A program made the position numbers and the translations under genes. Of a stretch of DNA of 64,000 bases, positions 1-12,243 are shown one piece after another (positions within the stretch are counted from its first letter, which is position 1; every line of letters begins with the position of its first letter). The notes under the pieces were generated by a model that had not been told where the DNA came from, made no database searches, and saw only the letters and a program-made list of their open reading frames with translations. The stretch comes from Litsea cubeba (taxonomy: Eukaryota > Streptophyta > Magnoliopsida > Laurales > Lauraceae). The stretch lies in NCBI GenBank assembly GCA_012931725.1, contig CM022953.1, positions 62,927,316 through 62,991,315 on the forward strand, written 5' to 3'.

Positions 1-110
1 AAAAAGGGGGAAAGAAAACAAAAAAGAAAAGAAAAGAAACTTTCTCAAAAAAAAAAGGAGGGAAAGAAAACAAAAAAAAAAAAGAAGGGAGATGGCCCAC
101 AGGCCGTGGC

Positions 111-165
111 CCACAGGCCACGTGGCCGTACGGCCAGATCCGTACGGATCTGTCCGTACGGCCCA
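111..165. repeat. GC-rich GTAC palindrome cluster (copy 1)
   Basis: Within almost pure A/G sequence sits a short GC-rich block built of overlapping palindromes: CACGTG, GGCCGTACGGCC, AGATCCGTACGGATCT and CCGTACGG. The same block recurs at 37290-37343 and, inverted, at 49553-49608. In each copy it lies inside intron 1 of the antisense gene. Copy 1 has a small extra duplication of the GGCCCACAGGCC part. Function unknown. Confidence 0.8.
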
Positions 166-369
166 CAAACAACAAAAAAAAAAAACAAATCAAAAAAAAG
201 AAAAAGAAAAGAAAGCAAAAAAAAAAAAGAAAACGTGTGAAAAAAAAAGAAGAAGCAAACACGTGAAAAAAAAAAGAAGAAAAGAAAAAGAAACAAAAAA
301 AAGAAAAAAAAAAGAACTTTATTTTTCCTACAATGGAGTTTTCTTGAAAAAAAAAAAAGGAGAACTTAC

Positions 370-475
370 TTGAAGCCATTGATGGAGAAGAAGAAGAAAA
401 GTCTTGTAGATCTTGAAGAAGAAGAACTCTTGGTCTTGAAGCCCTCTTGAGATTATTGCAAAAGAAAGTAATAAG
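370..475 (-). pseudogene. Exon 1 of the antisense PMD gene, copy 1 (rest outside window)
   Basis: Read on the minus strand, an ATGGCT start at 379 gives ten coding bases before a GTAAGT donor at 369. The same start and donor occur at 37531 (copy 3) and 49364 (copy 4). The 5' leader runs from about 475, some 30 bases downstream of a TATA box at 508-501. The rest of intron 1 and all other exons would lie left of base 1. The identification rests on comparison with copies 3 and 4. Confidence 0.6.
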
Positions 476-500
476 AGCAAGAGATCCAACCTTCTCCTTG

Positions 501-508
501 CTTTTATA
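501..508 (-). promoter_or_regulatory. TATA box of the antisense gene (copy 1)
   Basis: TATAAAAG on the minus strand lies about 125 bases upstream of the conserved ATG. It is conserved in copy 4 (49235-49242) and degraded in copy 3, where the matching bases near 37650 read AATAAAAG. Confidence 0.55.
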
Positions 509-1091
509 GAGGAGATCAAACCAAAGAAGGAAAGAAGAAAGAGGTAAGTGTTACTAATTAGTAACCTTACCAAAAGAAAGAGATTAGAAAGATTCTTTCC
601 CAAAAGAAAGATATCTTGATGGATTTTCTCCCAAAAAGAAATCGATGACGGATTCTTTCCCAAAAGAAAGATATCTTGAGATATCCTATCCCAAAATAAA
701 GGGATCATGAGAGATTCTCTCCAAGTAAAGATATTCTTAGATATTCTCTATCCAAATGAGATATTTTTGGATATTCTTTACAAAAATGACACCATATGAG
801 ATCTAAGACATTTCAAAAGCTTAAGGTCCCATGGGTTAGCCCATATGAGCCAGGTTTGACCACCTAGGCACTTAAAAATTTTTTTATTATTTTGGGCTTT
901 TAGTCAAAGAGAAATCCCTCTTACCAAGAGCATACAAAAATGGTTCCATGCCTCTTTTGAGTTGATTGGACCATACAAAAGAAAATTCCAAGCCCCATGA
1001 GCTTCCAAAAATCAAACCATCCAGCCTCATCTACCAAATTGAGCCAAAATCTTGAAATTGACATTCCACAAAAATCAAACCAAATCCTGGT

Positions 1092-1312
1092 CCCCTAACT
1101 TGCCACATACAGCCTGTTAGGTCACAAGACCAAAACCAAAAACCAAAACCTGATCCCCTAACTTGCCACATACAGCCTGTTAGGTCACAAGATCAAAACC
1201 AAAATTGATCCCCCAACATTCCACATACAGCTTGTTGGGTCACACGATCAAAACCAAACCCGACCCCCTAACCTGCCACATATAGCCTGTTAGGTCACAA
1301 GGTCAAACCCAA
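1092..1312 (+). repeat. Four-unit 55-65-bp tandem repeat with hairpin stems (copy 1)
   Basis: Four units carry a core of the form CCTAAC, about 16 bases, GTTAGG, then GTCACA. In unit 3 the stem reads CCCAAC/GTTGGG, a compensatory pair change that keeps the hairpin. The same four units occur at about 18058-18280 (copy 2) and 38233-38455 (copy 3), always a few hundred bases before the polypurine tract. Confidence 0.85.
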
Positions 1313-1522
1313 ATCCACATCCCTGATGTCATCTTCAAAACTTTGCCTCGAGATGGTACGTGATCCCTTTCACTACCATAAAATTCCCCTGGAAGCTCAA
1401 AAGGCTACAAATACCAAAAAGAAAGACTGCTCAAAGACTCTTGGTCAAGTCACAGGCTCTCCTTCAAAAATCTCTTCGAGGCACATCGACTACAAAAGTT
1501 AAGCAACTCGTCGCTGTACCTC

Positions 1523-1533
1523 GAGGGGGCATT
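1523..1533 (+). other. Polypurine tract of family A (copy 1)
   Basis: GAGGGGGCATT abuts the LTR start TGTTGACACC. It occurs at the same place at 18490-18500 and 38673-38683. By analogy with other LTR elements it would prime plus-strand DNA synthesis. Confidence 0.8.
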
Positions 1534-4145
1534 TGTTGACACCAAAAATGTCACTTTGCCTCTTCAAGATCCAAAGAGCTACATGAAGTCGCAACCTGCC
1601 ATAAATAGGCAATGCTGCTTCCAAAAATCAAATCTTGTCAGAATCAAACAAAAAACTGCAAGATTCTTCAAGACAGCCAAAAGAGGAGTACACAAGAAGT
1701 TTCGGGCCATTTCAAAATCATTTGGCCTAACTTCGCTTCTCAGACAGCCAAAAAGGAGCTCTCGGCGGCAAAAGCATCGGAGACACCAAATCTTCGAGCA
1801 GGGCCGATGGATAGTCTCAAAATACTTCCAAAAGGCTCCACGTCAAGTTCCGAGTCAAACCGACAATGTTTGACCCTACATCAACCCTCGAACAGCTAAA
1901 TCAAGCCTCTCGGCGGCGAGAACCACCGAGGCCATTACTCATCAGATAGAGCACATGGACGGCTTCAAAATGCTTATAAAGGGCTACACGTCAAATTTTA
2001 GGTCATTTCCATAACATTTGACCATAGTTTGACGCTCGGAAGACAAATCAGGCCTCTCGGCGGCAAAGCTCTCCGGGACCATGGTTTCCAAGACAGAGCC
2101 TATGGATCATCTTAAAATGACTCCAATAGGTTCCCTGTCAAATTTCAAGTCAATCGGACATCGGTTGACCGCACATCAAACCGCGACATCTTCATCGCGA
2201 CAAAAAGTAAGTCTACTAGTGATAGGACCCCAAACGGCTTCAAAACTCAAACAAAAGCCTATGGTTGGTCTTATTTATTGCTCAGGAGGCTTCATACCAA
2301 ATTTCAGGTCATTCCGACATCGTTTGACCCAGTTTCAGCTTCTGACGGAAAATCGGCAGCTCTGCGCGACAAAGTCTTCGGCTTTCTCAGGAAATTGGAA
2401 ACTTTGCAAAATAAAATGCAAGGATTCTCATCAGGTTTCCTACAAAGAAATTAGGCCAATAAATGGTCAAAATGTCAAGGAAAAGTACAGGAGAAAAAAG
2501 AATCGAAAAACAGCAAAAACGGACACAAAACGGGACACAAAGGGGGGAAAACCCCCCAGGGTCGCAGGGTCGCAGGGGCCTGGGCCAGGGTCGCCGGCGA
2601 CCTTGGAACCCGGGGTCGCCGGGAAGGCCCCGGAAACCCCGGTTTTCGCCGTTTTTTTTTGCGATTCGAAGAGCCCAGCCTCTGGTACTTTCCAAAATTC
2701 ATGCTTTTGAGACACCAAGTCCTCTGACATCCGTCCAAAACACGGGTCAATCATCAAGAGTATCGGAAACAATATTGATCGCCACCTGGTCAACCAAAAA
2801 AAAAGTGTGCTTTCTACCCGACCGATCGAGAAATCGACAAGACAGATGGCACCGACCCGTTGTTGGCAACAAACACCTGAAATTACATGGTCATCTGATG
2901 TCGATCTACATGAAGATCCATCGACAGAAGAATCCCAAAAGACGTGGCACGGCCCGCGACTCTTCAGCTGCTCGGCGACCACTTAATGCGATTAATTGAC
3001 TAGCTTTATTACAGTCATTAATCCATTTCTTTGGACGGCCCAATCAGAAGCAAGCATTCGGGAGTTACAAGTCAAGAGATTCATGGCATTTAACCCATGA
3101 AACTCCTACCATCATGGCGATTAAAGGCGATTAAATGCCCTCAATCTCCTCCGGCCAATCAGAAGCCAAGAAAAAGGAGTTACAAAACAAACAATTCAAT
3201 TTTGTAACTCCTCCCATTATGCAGCTTTATGACAATCAAGGCTCATAAACCCTCCTAAATGGCTACCTAAAAGCCTATAAATAGGAGAGCTCTCCAAGAA
3301 GAAAGGATGGTCACAGATCATCAGAAAAAAGCACAAACACACAGACAGACAGAAGCACAGAAATCCAGAGAAAGGAAAAAGAGAGAAAACTCTGCGGAAG
3401 TTCTACACCGGCCACCGCAACAAGGTGACAAAAGTCCCTTGGGGGGTACCCCCCCCTAAGGTCCTTACCTTCTCCTCCTGCCTCCAATGGCTTAGATGTG
3501 GCTTTTCAGCCCGTCTACTCGGCTTTTTATTGGACGTAGGACCTTCTTTTTGTCTTTGTCCTCTAAAAACCTGAGGTTATAGCCAAGCCAAGCGAATCAA
3601 TAGCATCCTCTGTTCTCATCTGCATGGATGATGGCGAAGCCCACATATGGCTTGCGACCGTCAATCTAAACGAGTCCCCCACAATCTCCTGAGAAGTTAG
3701 CTCCTCCTTTTCTTGCTTTTCATTATAGTTTGTATTTTTTCAAAAGAGACAAAAATCACAACTCTTGTCTTTCATTATTGATAAGGATTGTAAATCGGCT
3801 ATAAACGCCAAAGTCGGCTATAAACGCCAAAAATCGGCTATAAACGCCAAAATCGGCTATAAATGCCAAAAAAATTGCCTTTCACGGCAAACCAAGAAAA
3901 ATGTCTATTTTCTTAAATATATGTGCAATGGAAAACTTGAAAGAAGTTGATTTCCTTTTTACTTGCGAAGGTTGATCTCTGGATCACCACTTGCAATTCC
4001 AAGTAAAATAGAAAATCTGGCACACCCACACAAAAAAAGAAATGTTGATGCACGCCCCTGCCCCTCGGTTACGAAAGGGTCGGACCCGACGGACACCCAC
4101 GTCCGCCGACCTCGGTAGGAACTCGAGCAGGAGCGCGGTCCATCA
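1534..4145 (+). repeat. 3' LTR of family A, copy 1
   Basis: The LTR starts TGTTGACACC after the polypurine tract and ends near ...GGTCCATCA, where similarity to copies 2 and 3 stops. U3 holds about four degenerate 150-bp repeats at roughly 1738-2345, seen by recurring CTCTCGGCGGCRAAG and TTTGACC blocks, and a GC-rich block near 2550-2640. A TATA box lies at 3276. Downstream are four GGCTATAAAYGCC units (3795-3870), the motif that also forms the internal array at 25815-26225. The exact 3' end is uncertain by about 10 bp because no target-site duplication can be paired. Confidence 0.8.
3276..3283 (+). promoter_or_regulatory. LTR TATA box (copy 1)
   Basis: TATAAATA followed by GGAGAGCTCTCC is identical in copy 2 (20211) and copy 3 (40434). 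It probably sets the genomic RNA start near 3305, giving a U3 of about 1.77 kb. Confidence 0.75.
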
Positions 4146-5588
4146 GTAGGCTCCTCCCCCTTGGAGCCTAGCTTGCTCATTCACTAAAATCCCCTAATTA
4201 AGGATTAAATCTGGTTAATTAAGACTCTAATCCCACGCCAATTAATACAGTAAACACTTTTAATTCAAAAGACTTTAAACCTTAATTAACTCGGATTAAA
4301 AATAACTAAGAACTTTAAAAACCTAAAACCCTAAAACAGACAGCCTGGGCGCCACCCCCTGGGTGCCCATCCTGTCAAATCGACCTGGGCACCACCCTTT
4401 GGGTGCCCAGCCTTTCCAATCACTAAGAAAACCCAATTGAAATTAATTAAGACCCTAATTTAACCCTAATCAACATAGTAAAACACTTTAAACTTAAGAG
4501 ACCTATAACCTTAATTCGGACTAAAATTAATCTAAAAATCACTAGAGCCTAAAAACTCTTGAAACTATCATCCTGGACGCCACCCCCTGGGCCCCCAGCC
4601 TGTCAAAACTACCTGGGCACCACCCATTGGGCTCCCAACCTATTTCTCCCCTGAAAAATGCCTAAAATTAATATAAAAAATTAATTTATTAACCTAAAAA
4701 ATCACGAAATCATTAAAAACCCTAAAATAGAATATCTTAATTAATTTGGGCTAAAATTGGATTAGGGAATCATCAAAATTAATTGAAGAACCTAAATTAT
4801 CTAGATAGGCTCCTCCCCCTTGGAGCCTAGCCTGCCCATCCATTAAGAACCTGAAAATAGGAATTAAATTAATTAATTAGAACCCCAATCTCACTTAAAT
4901 TAGTACCTTAAAACATCTTTAACTTAAACAACTAAGAACCTTAATTAATTCAGGTTAAAAATCACCTAAGAACCCTAAAAACCCCAAAACAAGTCACCTG
5001 GGTGCCACTCCCTGGGTGCCCATCCTATCAGTTTCACCTGGGCACCACTCCTTGGGCGCCCAGCCTGCTCACTCTCAAAGAGGTTTTAATTAAAACCTAA
5101 TCTCATTAATCAAGACCTTAATTTAATCCCAATTAACACATTAAAACACGTTTTACTTAAGAGACTTGAAACCCTAATCGATTTGGACTAGAATTAACCT
5201 AAGAAACACTAAGACCTAAGAACACTAAAGCAAAGTCATGAGTGGCGCCCATCCACTTAAAGTCACCTTGGGCGCCCAGCCTATCCATTTTTGGGAATAT
5301 CTCCAATTAAGAATTAAGTGGAAATAATTAACAGTCAATTCAATCCCAATTGAACATGAAGAAAATTCCCCATTGAAATACATCAAGCTCCACAAAAATT
5401 CAACCTCGAATCAATTTAAAAATACAAAACCGACCCAAACCTCAAGACAGTCAGCCTAGACACCACCCCGTGGGCGCCCAACCTGTCAAACTCACTTAGG
5501 CACCATCCCTTGGGCGCCTAGATTGCCAATTCCCTTGGAAACCTCAATTATGGATTAAACTCAATTAATTAAGATCTAATTCCACCCC
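4146..5588. repeat. Degenerate ~200-bp tandem array with GC hairpin cores, part 1
   Basis: AT-rich sequence is punctuated every 190-235 bp by one or two GC-rich hairpins, for example near 4344, 4384, 4572, 4612, 4807, 4998, 5037, 5240, 5455 and 5494. A typical core is CTGGGCACC, an 8-base loop, GGTGCCCAG. The unit at 4806 instead has TAGGCTCC/GGAGCCTA, so both arms changed together. No coding potential is seen. The array continues at 8597-10290 after a solo LTR. Confidence 0.7.
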
Positions 5589-8500
5589 TGTCATGAGTTA
5601 GGATCGGGACCCCCGATCCGGCGCCGCGACGTGTTTTTTCGTTTTCTTTGTTTTCCCACAGGTTCCCGCGGTAAGGATTCCACACGAATCATCTCACGAT
5701 CACACATAAGAATCGATTTGCGGAGGCGTGTAGCAAACACATGAGTAAATCACACATGAGATAAGAGTATATAAAGAACTCATGTCAAAGAGAGAAACAT
5801 GACTAGCACACCCATAGTTTAAGTTTAAAGTTTACAAACACAACAAAAGATAAAGTTAAGTTTTACATGTCCCAAAAGATAGCCAACAAAGGCTAATAAC
5901 AAGGTTCCCAAAATGTTAGCTGGTCGATTCCCAAAATGTTTTGTATTTCAAGTCCCAACATGATGTCTAGATGACATCGTTCGACTGCCACTCTAGCTCG
6001 ACGGGCGGCTCTACAGCTGCCTCCTCATGCTCCTCCTCAAGGGCAACGAAACCTGGATCTGAGCATCAGAAACTAAGGGTCAGACACGGCGATCTAGTAG
6101 GCAATCGAATAAAGTACAATCAAGCAATAAATCAAATAGTTTTGAAATTAATAAAAACAACATGTACAATAGAGAGAAGCCGAATAAAACAAAGCAGATC
6201 AAAGACAATATCATTTATAAGATCAGATGATAAATCAAGATGTTTATTTGAAAACAATACCTTGGCAACTATATAAAGCTATATTCTCTGTCACCGAAGT
6301 GACGAGAGTACTCACGATAATAATTCTCAGTCACACGAAATGAAGGAGACATGACCATATAATTATAGTAACCTAGTATAGCTGGGCATCACACACGAGT
6401 CCCGCTGCGGAACGGGCTAAACAAGCACGCACGATATTCCAAGCTGCAGTTGGCACGAACTATTTAAGGACCCCAAGGCGGTTGATCAAAATGACAAGGT
6501 CGTCCAAACTGAGTGGTGCCGACAAGAAAATACACACGAGCTTTCAAAACAAATACTTGATACATTTATATTCGGGAACGACTCACACTATATCATGGAT
6601 ACACACACTTACTCATGAAAATTCATGAAATAGTAGTCCCGACACGAGGTGTATGAAAACACAATTCACGAATGATTCCCAATAGGATTTTAATCAAAAC
6701 CTTGGAAACATTATTTTCAAAATGATATGAATTGCAAAACGAAAATCACAAGTCCATGTCACACATCCTCATCAATACCTTGGGACTATAACCGTCGAGT
6801 TAGTATAACTTTGAGATCCCATATCGTTCATTCGTTTAGGTGGTGCCCAGTTTTCAATGACATTTAAGATATCAAGATGTACACATCGACCAGGAAGGGT
6901 CCAAAGTTGATTGGGATAGAAAACCCCACCTTTCTCTTCATTTCTAAAAATCTAGGTGAAATTCGATCACCTGTCGGTTGGCTATTGGTTAGCCGACAAG
7001 GGTCAAGTCGGTTAGCCGACTGCTGACCGACAGCTAGCCGATCCATCAGGAACAGGGAGAACAACTTGCTGGAAATGTGACCGAAATGGTGTTGGTCACC
7101 TATCGGTTAGCCAACACTTCAAAAACATGAATTTGCAGCCCTCTAGAATTGTAACCGAAATGGTTCGGTCACCTGTCGGCTAGCTGACTGCTGAACGACA
7201 ACTGACCATCCAGCTGCAGGAAGCACTAATCTGATACTGTTTCAGTCCCTTTCCGTCTCCAATTGTTTCTCCTTACAACCCCTCCTTTCCTTCAATGAAA
7301 ATGAGCCTACAATGCCTCCTTTCAACATTCAACCATTCACAACATCACTTCAAATCCCATTCACCAAACCTCACACAATCCAAGTTTCACATCTTAACAA
7401 TTGAAGCAAAAAAATCCCAACTTGAATGAAACAAGTTTAAAATAGAATTCAAAGAAATGGACCAAACATATGAGCATTTAAAACAATGGTTTAGTAAACT
7501 AAACTTCCAAATAAAGCAAGATAAACATATTAAGTTCAAAAGCAAGGAACAAGTTAAAAATCCACAAATCATTGCATGCACATTCATATTCCATTCAATT
7601 ACTTGTCTTGGCTCAAGATGCACTCTAAAAGATCTCCCAACACACCTTTCTACAACTGAACCTCCAATCTACAAGAAGCCCCATGAAAAGTGCTCAAAAT
7701 CAAAGAAATTTTGAAAAAGAAAGGGTTCCTCCTTAGGAAGCCTTGCATGCATGAAGGTTGAGCTCTAATGGACTCAACAAATCCAAGATTGGAAGAAGGA
7801 AGCGCCTCTAGAAGCTCTAACAATGGAGAAGAACCTCAAGAAGAAAGTAATCCCAGCTGAAATCCTTTAAAAACGGTACCAATAGAAAGCTTGGGTGATG
7901 GGGAAGAAGGATATGCACTCAAATCTCCATTTTAGTCAAGGTAAGTTCAACATGCAAAGGAGAGAAGTAGTGAAGAAGGGTTGTTTTTCTCTTTGGCTCT
8001 TGACTAGTTTGAAAAACATGCAAGTGAACAATGAGGGAGAAGAACACACATGGGTGGCCTTTTGAGTTGCACCCCACCAAAGCCACTAACCTTCAAGGGC
8101 TTAAAATTCCGTTATGCGGGTCCCGGATGAGATCGACGAAAGAGAGTAAAATGATAGTCAAAATATCTAGTTCCCAATCAAAATATCTAGTTCCTAAAAA
8201 TATATTTTTCACATGATTTTGCAAACATCAAAATTCATGCACATATCTCGAGGTGAAAAGTCTGTTTTGCCCTTTTTGTTGAAAAACACGATTTCTGAGT
8301 TTCGAAAACGGACGGAGAGAACATAAAAGTTGTAGGTGGTATTATGACAAATCAAAACAGTTAAAAATCAGAATTTTCCAAAATCAAGAATGAATTCTCC
8401 CCACACACACACGGGTCACACAGGCCACCCCCAGCCCGTGTCAAACTAAGTTCAACGACTTTGAAAATCTTTCAAAGCTATGAAAATCTAGTCGATCTCA

Positions 8501-8591
8501 CAATCTAAGCTAAACGTCATCTAATCCCACTTAAGAGCTAATATCAGCTTAAATGCCGCTAATCACAGCAAACCTGGGTCGGGGTCTGACA
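5589..8591 (-). mobile_element. Solo LTR, 3,003 bp, inserted in the hairpin array
   Basis: The block begins TGTCATGAG and ends GGTCTGACA, so its ends are TGTCA/TGACA inverted repeats as in LTRs. It is flanked by ACCCC (5584-5588) and ATCCC (8592-8596), a five-base duplication with one mismatch. The array resumes on the other side. It has no gag or pol. Minus orientation is preferred because TGTCAGACCCCG starts resemble chromovirus-type LTRs. A cluster of GGTTAGCCGAC-like motifs lies at about 6970-7205. Short open frames inside are not supported as genes. Confidence 0.65.
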
Positions 8592-8596
8592 ATCCC

Positions 8597-10290
8597 AATT
8601 GAATACGAAGAAACATTCCACAATCAAAATAAATCAATTCCTATATAAACTTAATCTTAGATCAACTTAAAAAATAAAAGATCGACCTAAAATTCAAGAC
8701 AGTCATCTAGGCACCACCCCTTGGGCGCTCAGCCTGTCAAATCCACTTAGGCACCATCCCTTGGGCGCCTAGCCTGTCCAATTCCATTGAAAACATCAAT
8801 TAAAGATTAAACCCAATTAATTAGGACCAAATTCAATCCCAATTGAATACGTTTAAACATTCTACGTCCAAATACATCAAGTCCTATATAAATTCAATCT
8901 TGAATTTAACCTAAGAACCACCAAACAGAGCAAAACATTAAGAACAGACCAAAACATTAAGACAGTCAGCCTGGGCACCACCCCTTGGGTGCCCAGCCTT
9001 TCCATTATAAGAAAAAACCCCAATTAACAACCTAGCCTAATCAATTGACACTCAAACCAATCCCAATCGAGTACGAAGATACACTTCCCACTAAAATAAA
9101 CCAACACCCATAAAAATCCAATCTAAAGACAACCCTAAGATACCCAAAACCCTTAAGAGCCAACAAACAGCCACATAGGCTCCACCCTATTGGCGCCAAC
9201 CCTTCGCTTTGACACTAATTCACCAATTCGAGTAAAAGACAATTATTAAACACCTCACAACTTAAATTAACTAAAACCAAAAACAAGAAAATCCCTGGAC
9301 CTAAAGACCAGTAATTAAGTCCCATCCGGAATACTTGAAAATCACAAATAATTCACCTGGGCGCTACCCCCTTGGTGCCTATCCCTTTCACTTACACTAA
9401 AATGCAAATTCTTGATTTTGTTTCAAAATCTGGATCTGAATCACTTTGACATTTGAACATCAGAGACTTAAAACAATCTAAAACATTAAAATTTATCAGT
9501 TGAAGCCCATTGTAATCTGGAATATAAGTGAATTGTCCCAGAAGTCATCAAAAGCACAAACAGTTAGGATAAGCTCCACCCCTTGGGTGCCTACCCCTTC
9601 TTTGAGCATTGAATTGTGATTTTCAATTACATGTCGAATTCCTATTTAAAATTGACTTTAACAGAATATCCCAGAACATGAAAATATTCCCCCATACCAA
9701 AACATAGCCCTCAAAACCTTCGGAATTCCGAAAGAGGTCAAAAAGTTTGAAAAGCATAAACTGCCAGGATAGGCTCCACCCCTTGGGGGTCTGCCCCTAC
9801 CTGAAGCACCAAATTGTGATTTGGATCTAGTTTCGAACCCTGGATAAATAGAACCTTCTAGATCATTAAACCACATTGAAAACTTAATTACCTTGACTTA
9901 AATCCCTTGGAATTCTGAGTAGAGCTCGAAAAATCAAGAAAGCGCAAAACTGTTAGGATAGGCTCCTCCCTAGTGGCGCCTACCCTGTTAATAGTCCCAA
10001 CTTGAGAATTTCGTCTACTTCTCAAATTTCATATTGAACTCATTAAAATTAGAATTGTCAAGAACTTAAAACCAACCTAAAACAATAACATAATCTATCA
10101 GAAGCCAATCGGGACTCCAAATTATAGTTGAATTATTACAAGTGTTGAAACATTGTAACAGTCAGGATAGGCTCCACTCCCTGGGCGCCTATCCCTGTCT
10201 TCACAAATGAAGTGAAACTTTCAACTTTTTCCTGGAATTTTAGCTCAAATTAAAAATAACAGAACCTTAAATTATTTAAAAACACATTAA
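8597..10290. repeat. Degenerate ~200-bp tandem array, part 2
   Basis: Continuation of the array with hairpin cores near 8705, 8744, 8970, 9175, 9357, 9570, 9768, 9957 and 10165. Towards the right the core shifts to the form ATAGGC ... GCCTAT, again with both stem arms altered. No genes are seen. Confidence 0.7.
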
Positions 10291-11650
10291 ATAGAACATT
10301 AAAACATCCCTAAATTACTCTCGACCAAAAACACAACTCGAAACAAACCAAATCAATTAAAACCTCACCCAACAAGTTGCTTAGGGGCAGGAACTATCAA
10401 ACTTAGGCTATTTGCACCTTAGGAATAAGTTCAATAACCTTGTTAGGTAGCATAGTGCATTAGGCTTCGCCCATCACTCTTCCTGTTCCGTTAGGGGACC
10501 GGGAAAGCTGATGTGGGCAGTCTAGGACCTTAGGTTAGGGTTGATCTGATGATCAGTTATAAAGCATTAATCACGTAAATCCAAGTAAAATTCCCCTTGT
10601 TAGACCCTTCTAGCCCCATTATAAAAAAAATCCATAAAAACTATAAAACCAACAAAAATAACTCAAAAAGATTTTTCTTTTATTTCTTCCTCCACCTCAG
10701 GTGCTAGATATTTAATCGAACTTAATGATAAAAGAGAATGAAGAACTGATTTCTAAAATTGAATAAATGAGAATGATGAGATGAGATGAGTGATTCACAC
10801 TTTTTTTTTTGGCCCATCAGCCACCCTCAAACAAACATTGGCCCATCGACCACCTTAAAACAAACATTGGCCCATTGGCCACCTTCAACCAATTACGGCC
10901 CATCGGCCTTTCACTTTTATCACTCATGTATCGCACACGAAAAACACAGAAATCACAAGTCGAAGTCTCATTTGCACCATCATATTGATTTGAGAAATTA
11001 GCCTTTTAAACCCTATTTTGCCAACGGATCTGAAGGGAGTACCCGGGAATGAGGCCGATCCTCTTCTTAAATATTTGGCACCTCCCTCCTTTTTTTTCTT
11101 TATTTTAGTTACTTTATCTTTACTTGAATACACTATGATTAAGCTGTGTGAGGATTAACCCTTACTTGGAATCTAACTCATGACCCTGAATTGACCCAAC
11201 ATCAAAGAGACCCAAATCAATGTGACATGATAACCGTCGTGTGTTGCCAGCAGCACATTAGACGAGAGGAAGAACCCACCTCATTTATTTTTCTCCCCAC
11301 ATTTCTTCGGCTTTTGTCGAAGAATGGTGTTATGGTCGTTACCATAGCTGGCGATTGTGATCCATCAATTTTGAGGGTAGTCGGAATCCTTATTTTTGAT
11401 CTAAAATCTAAATAGCATTTATAAATGAACTGAGATTTCCCAAGTCATGTCGCTCCCCTTCGGGGTCAAAATTCACATCCGGCAACAATGCCCTGCCTCG
11501 TATGCGGACAAAAAAGAAGAAGTTGTCTTCTTCCTCTCAACTTCGGTTTGCAGAGAAAAACGAAGGAGTCCTAGTTCGACGAAAGCCTAAGATTTACTCC
11601 GATTTAAACTGTGACTTCGCGATCCAAACCGTCAGAACGCATCCAAACTT
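10291..11650. other. No gene recognised; includes a 29-bp tandem repeat
   Basis: Low-complexity and AT-rich sequence without a supportable gene. At 10811-10908 a 29-bp unit starting GGCCCATC repeats a little over three times. The segment next to 11651 may be the internal part of the minus-strand Copia-like relic on its right. Confidence 0.5.
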
Positions 11651-11998
11651 GCTCTGATACCAATTGATGGATTTGGATATGGAGACTCCGACATGCGGCT
11701 GGAGATCAATGTGCGTTCCGGCAATTGGGAAGCACTGCGGATCTCTTCGCCTCTTGTCTCTCCTATGGGATGAATAATACCTAACCTCAGGGCTCTCCTA
11801 TCTTATATAGATAAGTCCCAAAGAGTCACGCTTACTAGAGACTTCTTCGCCAAGAAACCCACATCCACTAATCCTATTGGGATCTTATTGGTGGGACCAG
11901 ATCAAGTCTTACATTAAGTGGGATTGTATTCTCTGTTGGCATCAACCCTGCTTGATCTGACGTTGGACCAGTCGCATGCGGGCCATTCATTTCCTACA
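11651..11998 (-). mobile_element. 5' LTR and primer-binding site of a truncated Copia or TRIM element
   Basis: On the minus strand an LTR of about 334 bp starts TGTAGGAAATG at 11998 and ends CCATCA at 11665. Two bases later comes TGGTATCAGAGC (11662-11651), complementary to the 3' end of plant initiator tRNA-Met. A TATATAAG box lies near 11800 on the same strand. No second LTR or coding region is found to the left, so the element is truncated or degraded. Confidence 0.65.
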
Positions 11999-12084
11999 AC
12001 CTAAAACTAAAGAAGATTTATCACAATCCACGTTCAGGATAGAGTTTTGTATGGGCTGAACTGGTGATGCCCAAAAACTATTAA

Positions 12085-12199
12085 TGTGAAGGTTCTACAA
12101 TTTATTACACATACACTTATTTTTCGCTACAACGCAAGCATGTATTGTTGTGCATGTGCGTGCGGAAGCGCGAACACCCGTGATCGAAAATCACCCCAC

Positions 12200-12243
<44 letters not shown>

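Larger units (their letters stand above)
1..4145 (+). mobile_element. Family A Tat-lineage Gypsy element, copy 1 (3' end only)
   Basis: This is the 3' end of an LTR retrotransposon cut by the window edge. It matches copy 3 (37100-41323) and copy 2 (17661-21034) in order: A-rich sequence with a GTAC palindrome cluster, the start of the antisense gene, a four-unit 55-65-bp hairpin repeat, a polypurine tract, and an LTR starting TGTTGACACC. Lineage is inferred from copies 3 and 4, which carry pol with two RNase H domains. The right edge near 4142-4145 is where similarity to the other copies stops and the 200-bp array begins. Confidence 0.85.

Noticed and set aside
92..373. Lysine-rich frames in A-rich sequence (also 37105-37525 and phenylalanine-rich ones at 49364-49810)
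   Set aside because: They come from homopurine runs in intron 1 of the antisense gene and differ in every copy.
2081..2999. Protein-coding gene in the LTR (also 39230-39859)
   Set aside because: The frames lie in U3 repeats, change between copies and match nothing known.
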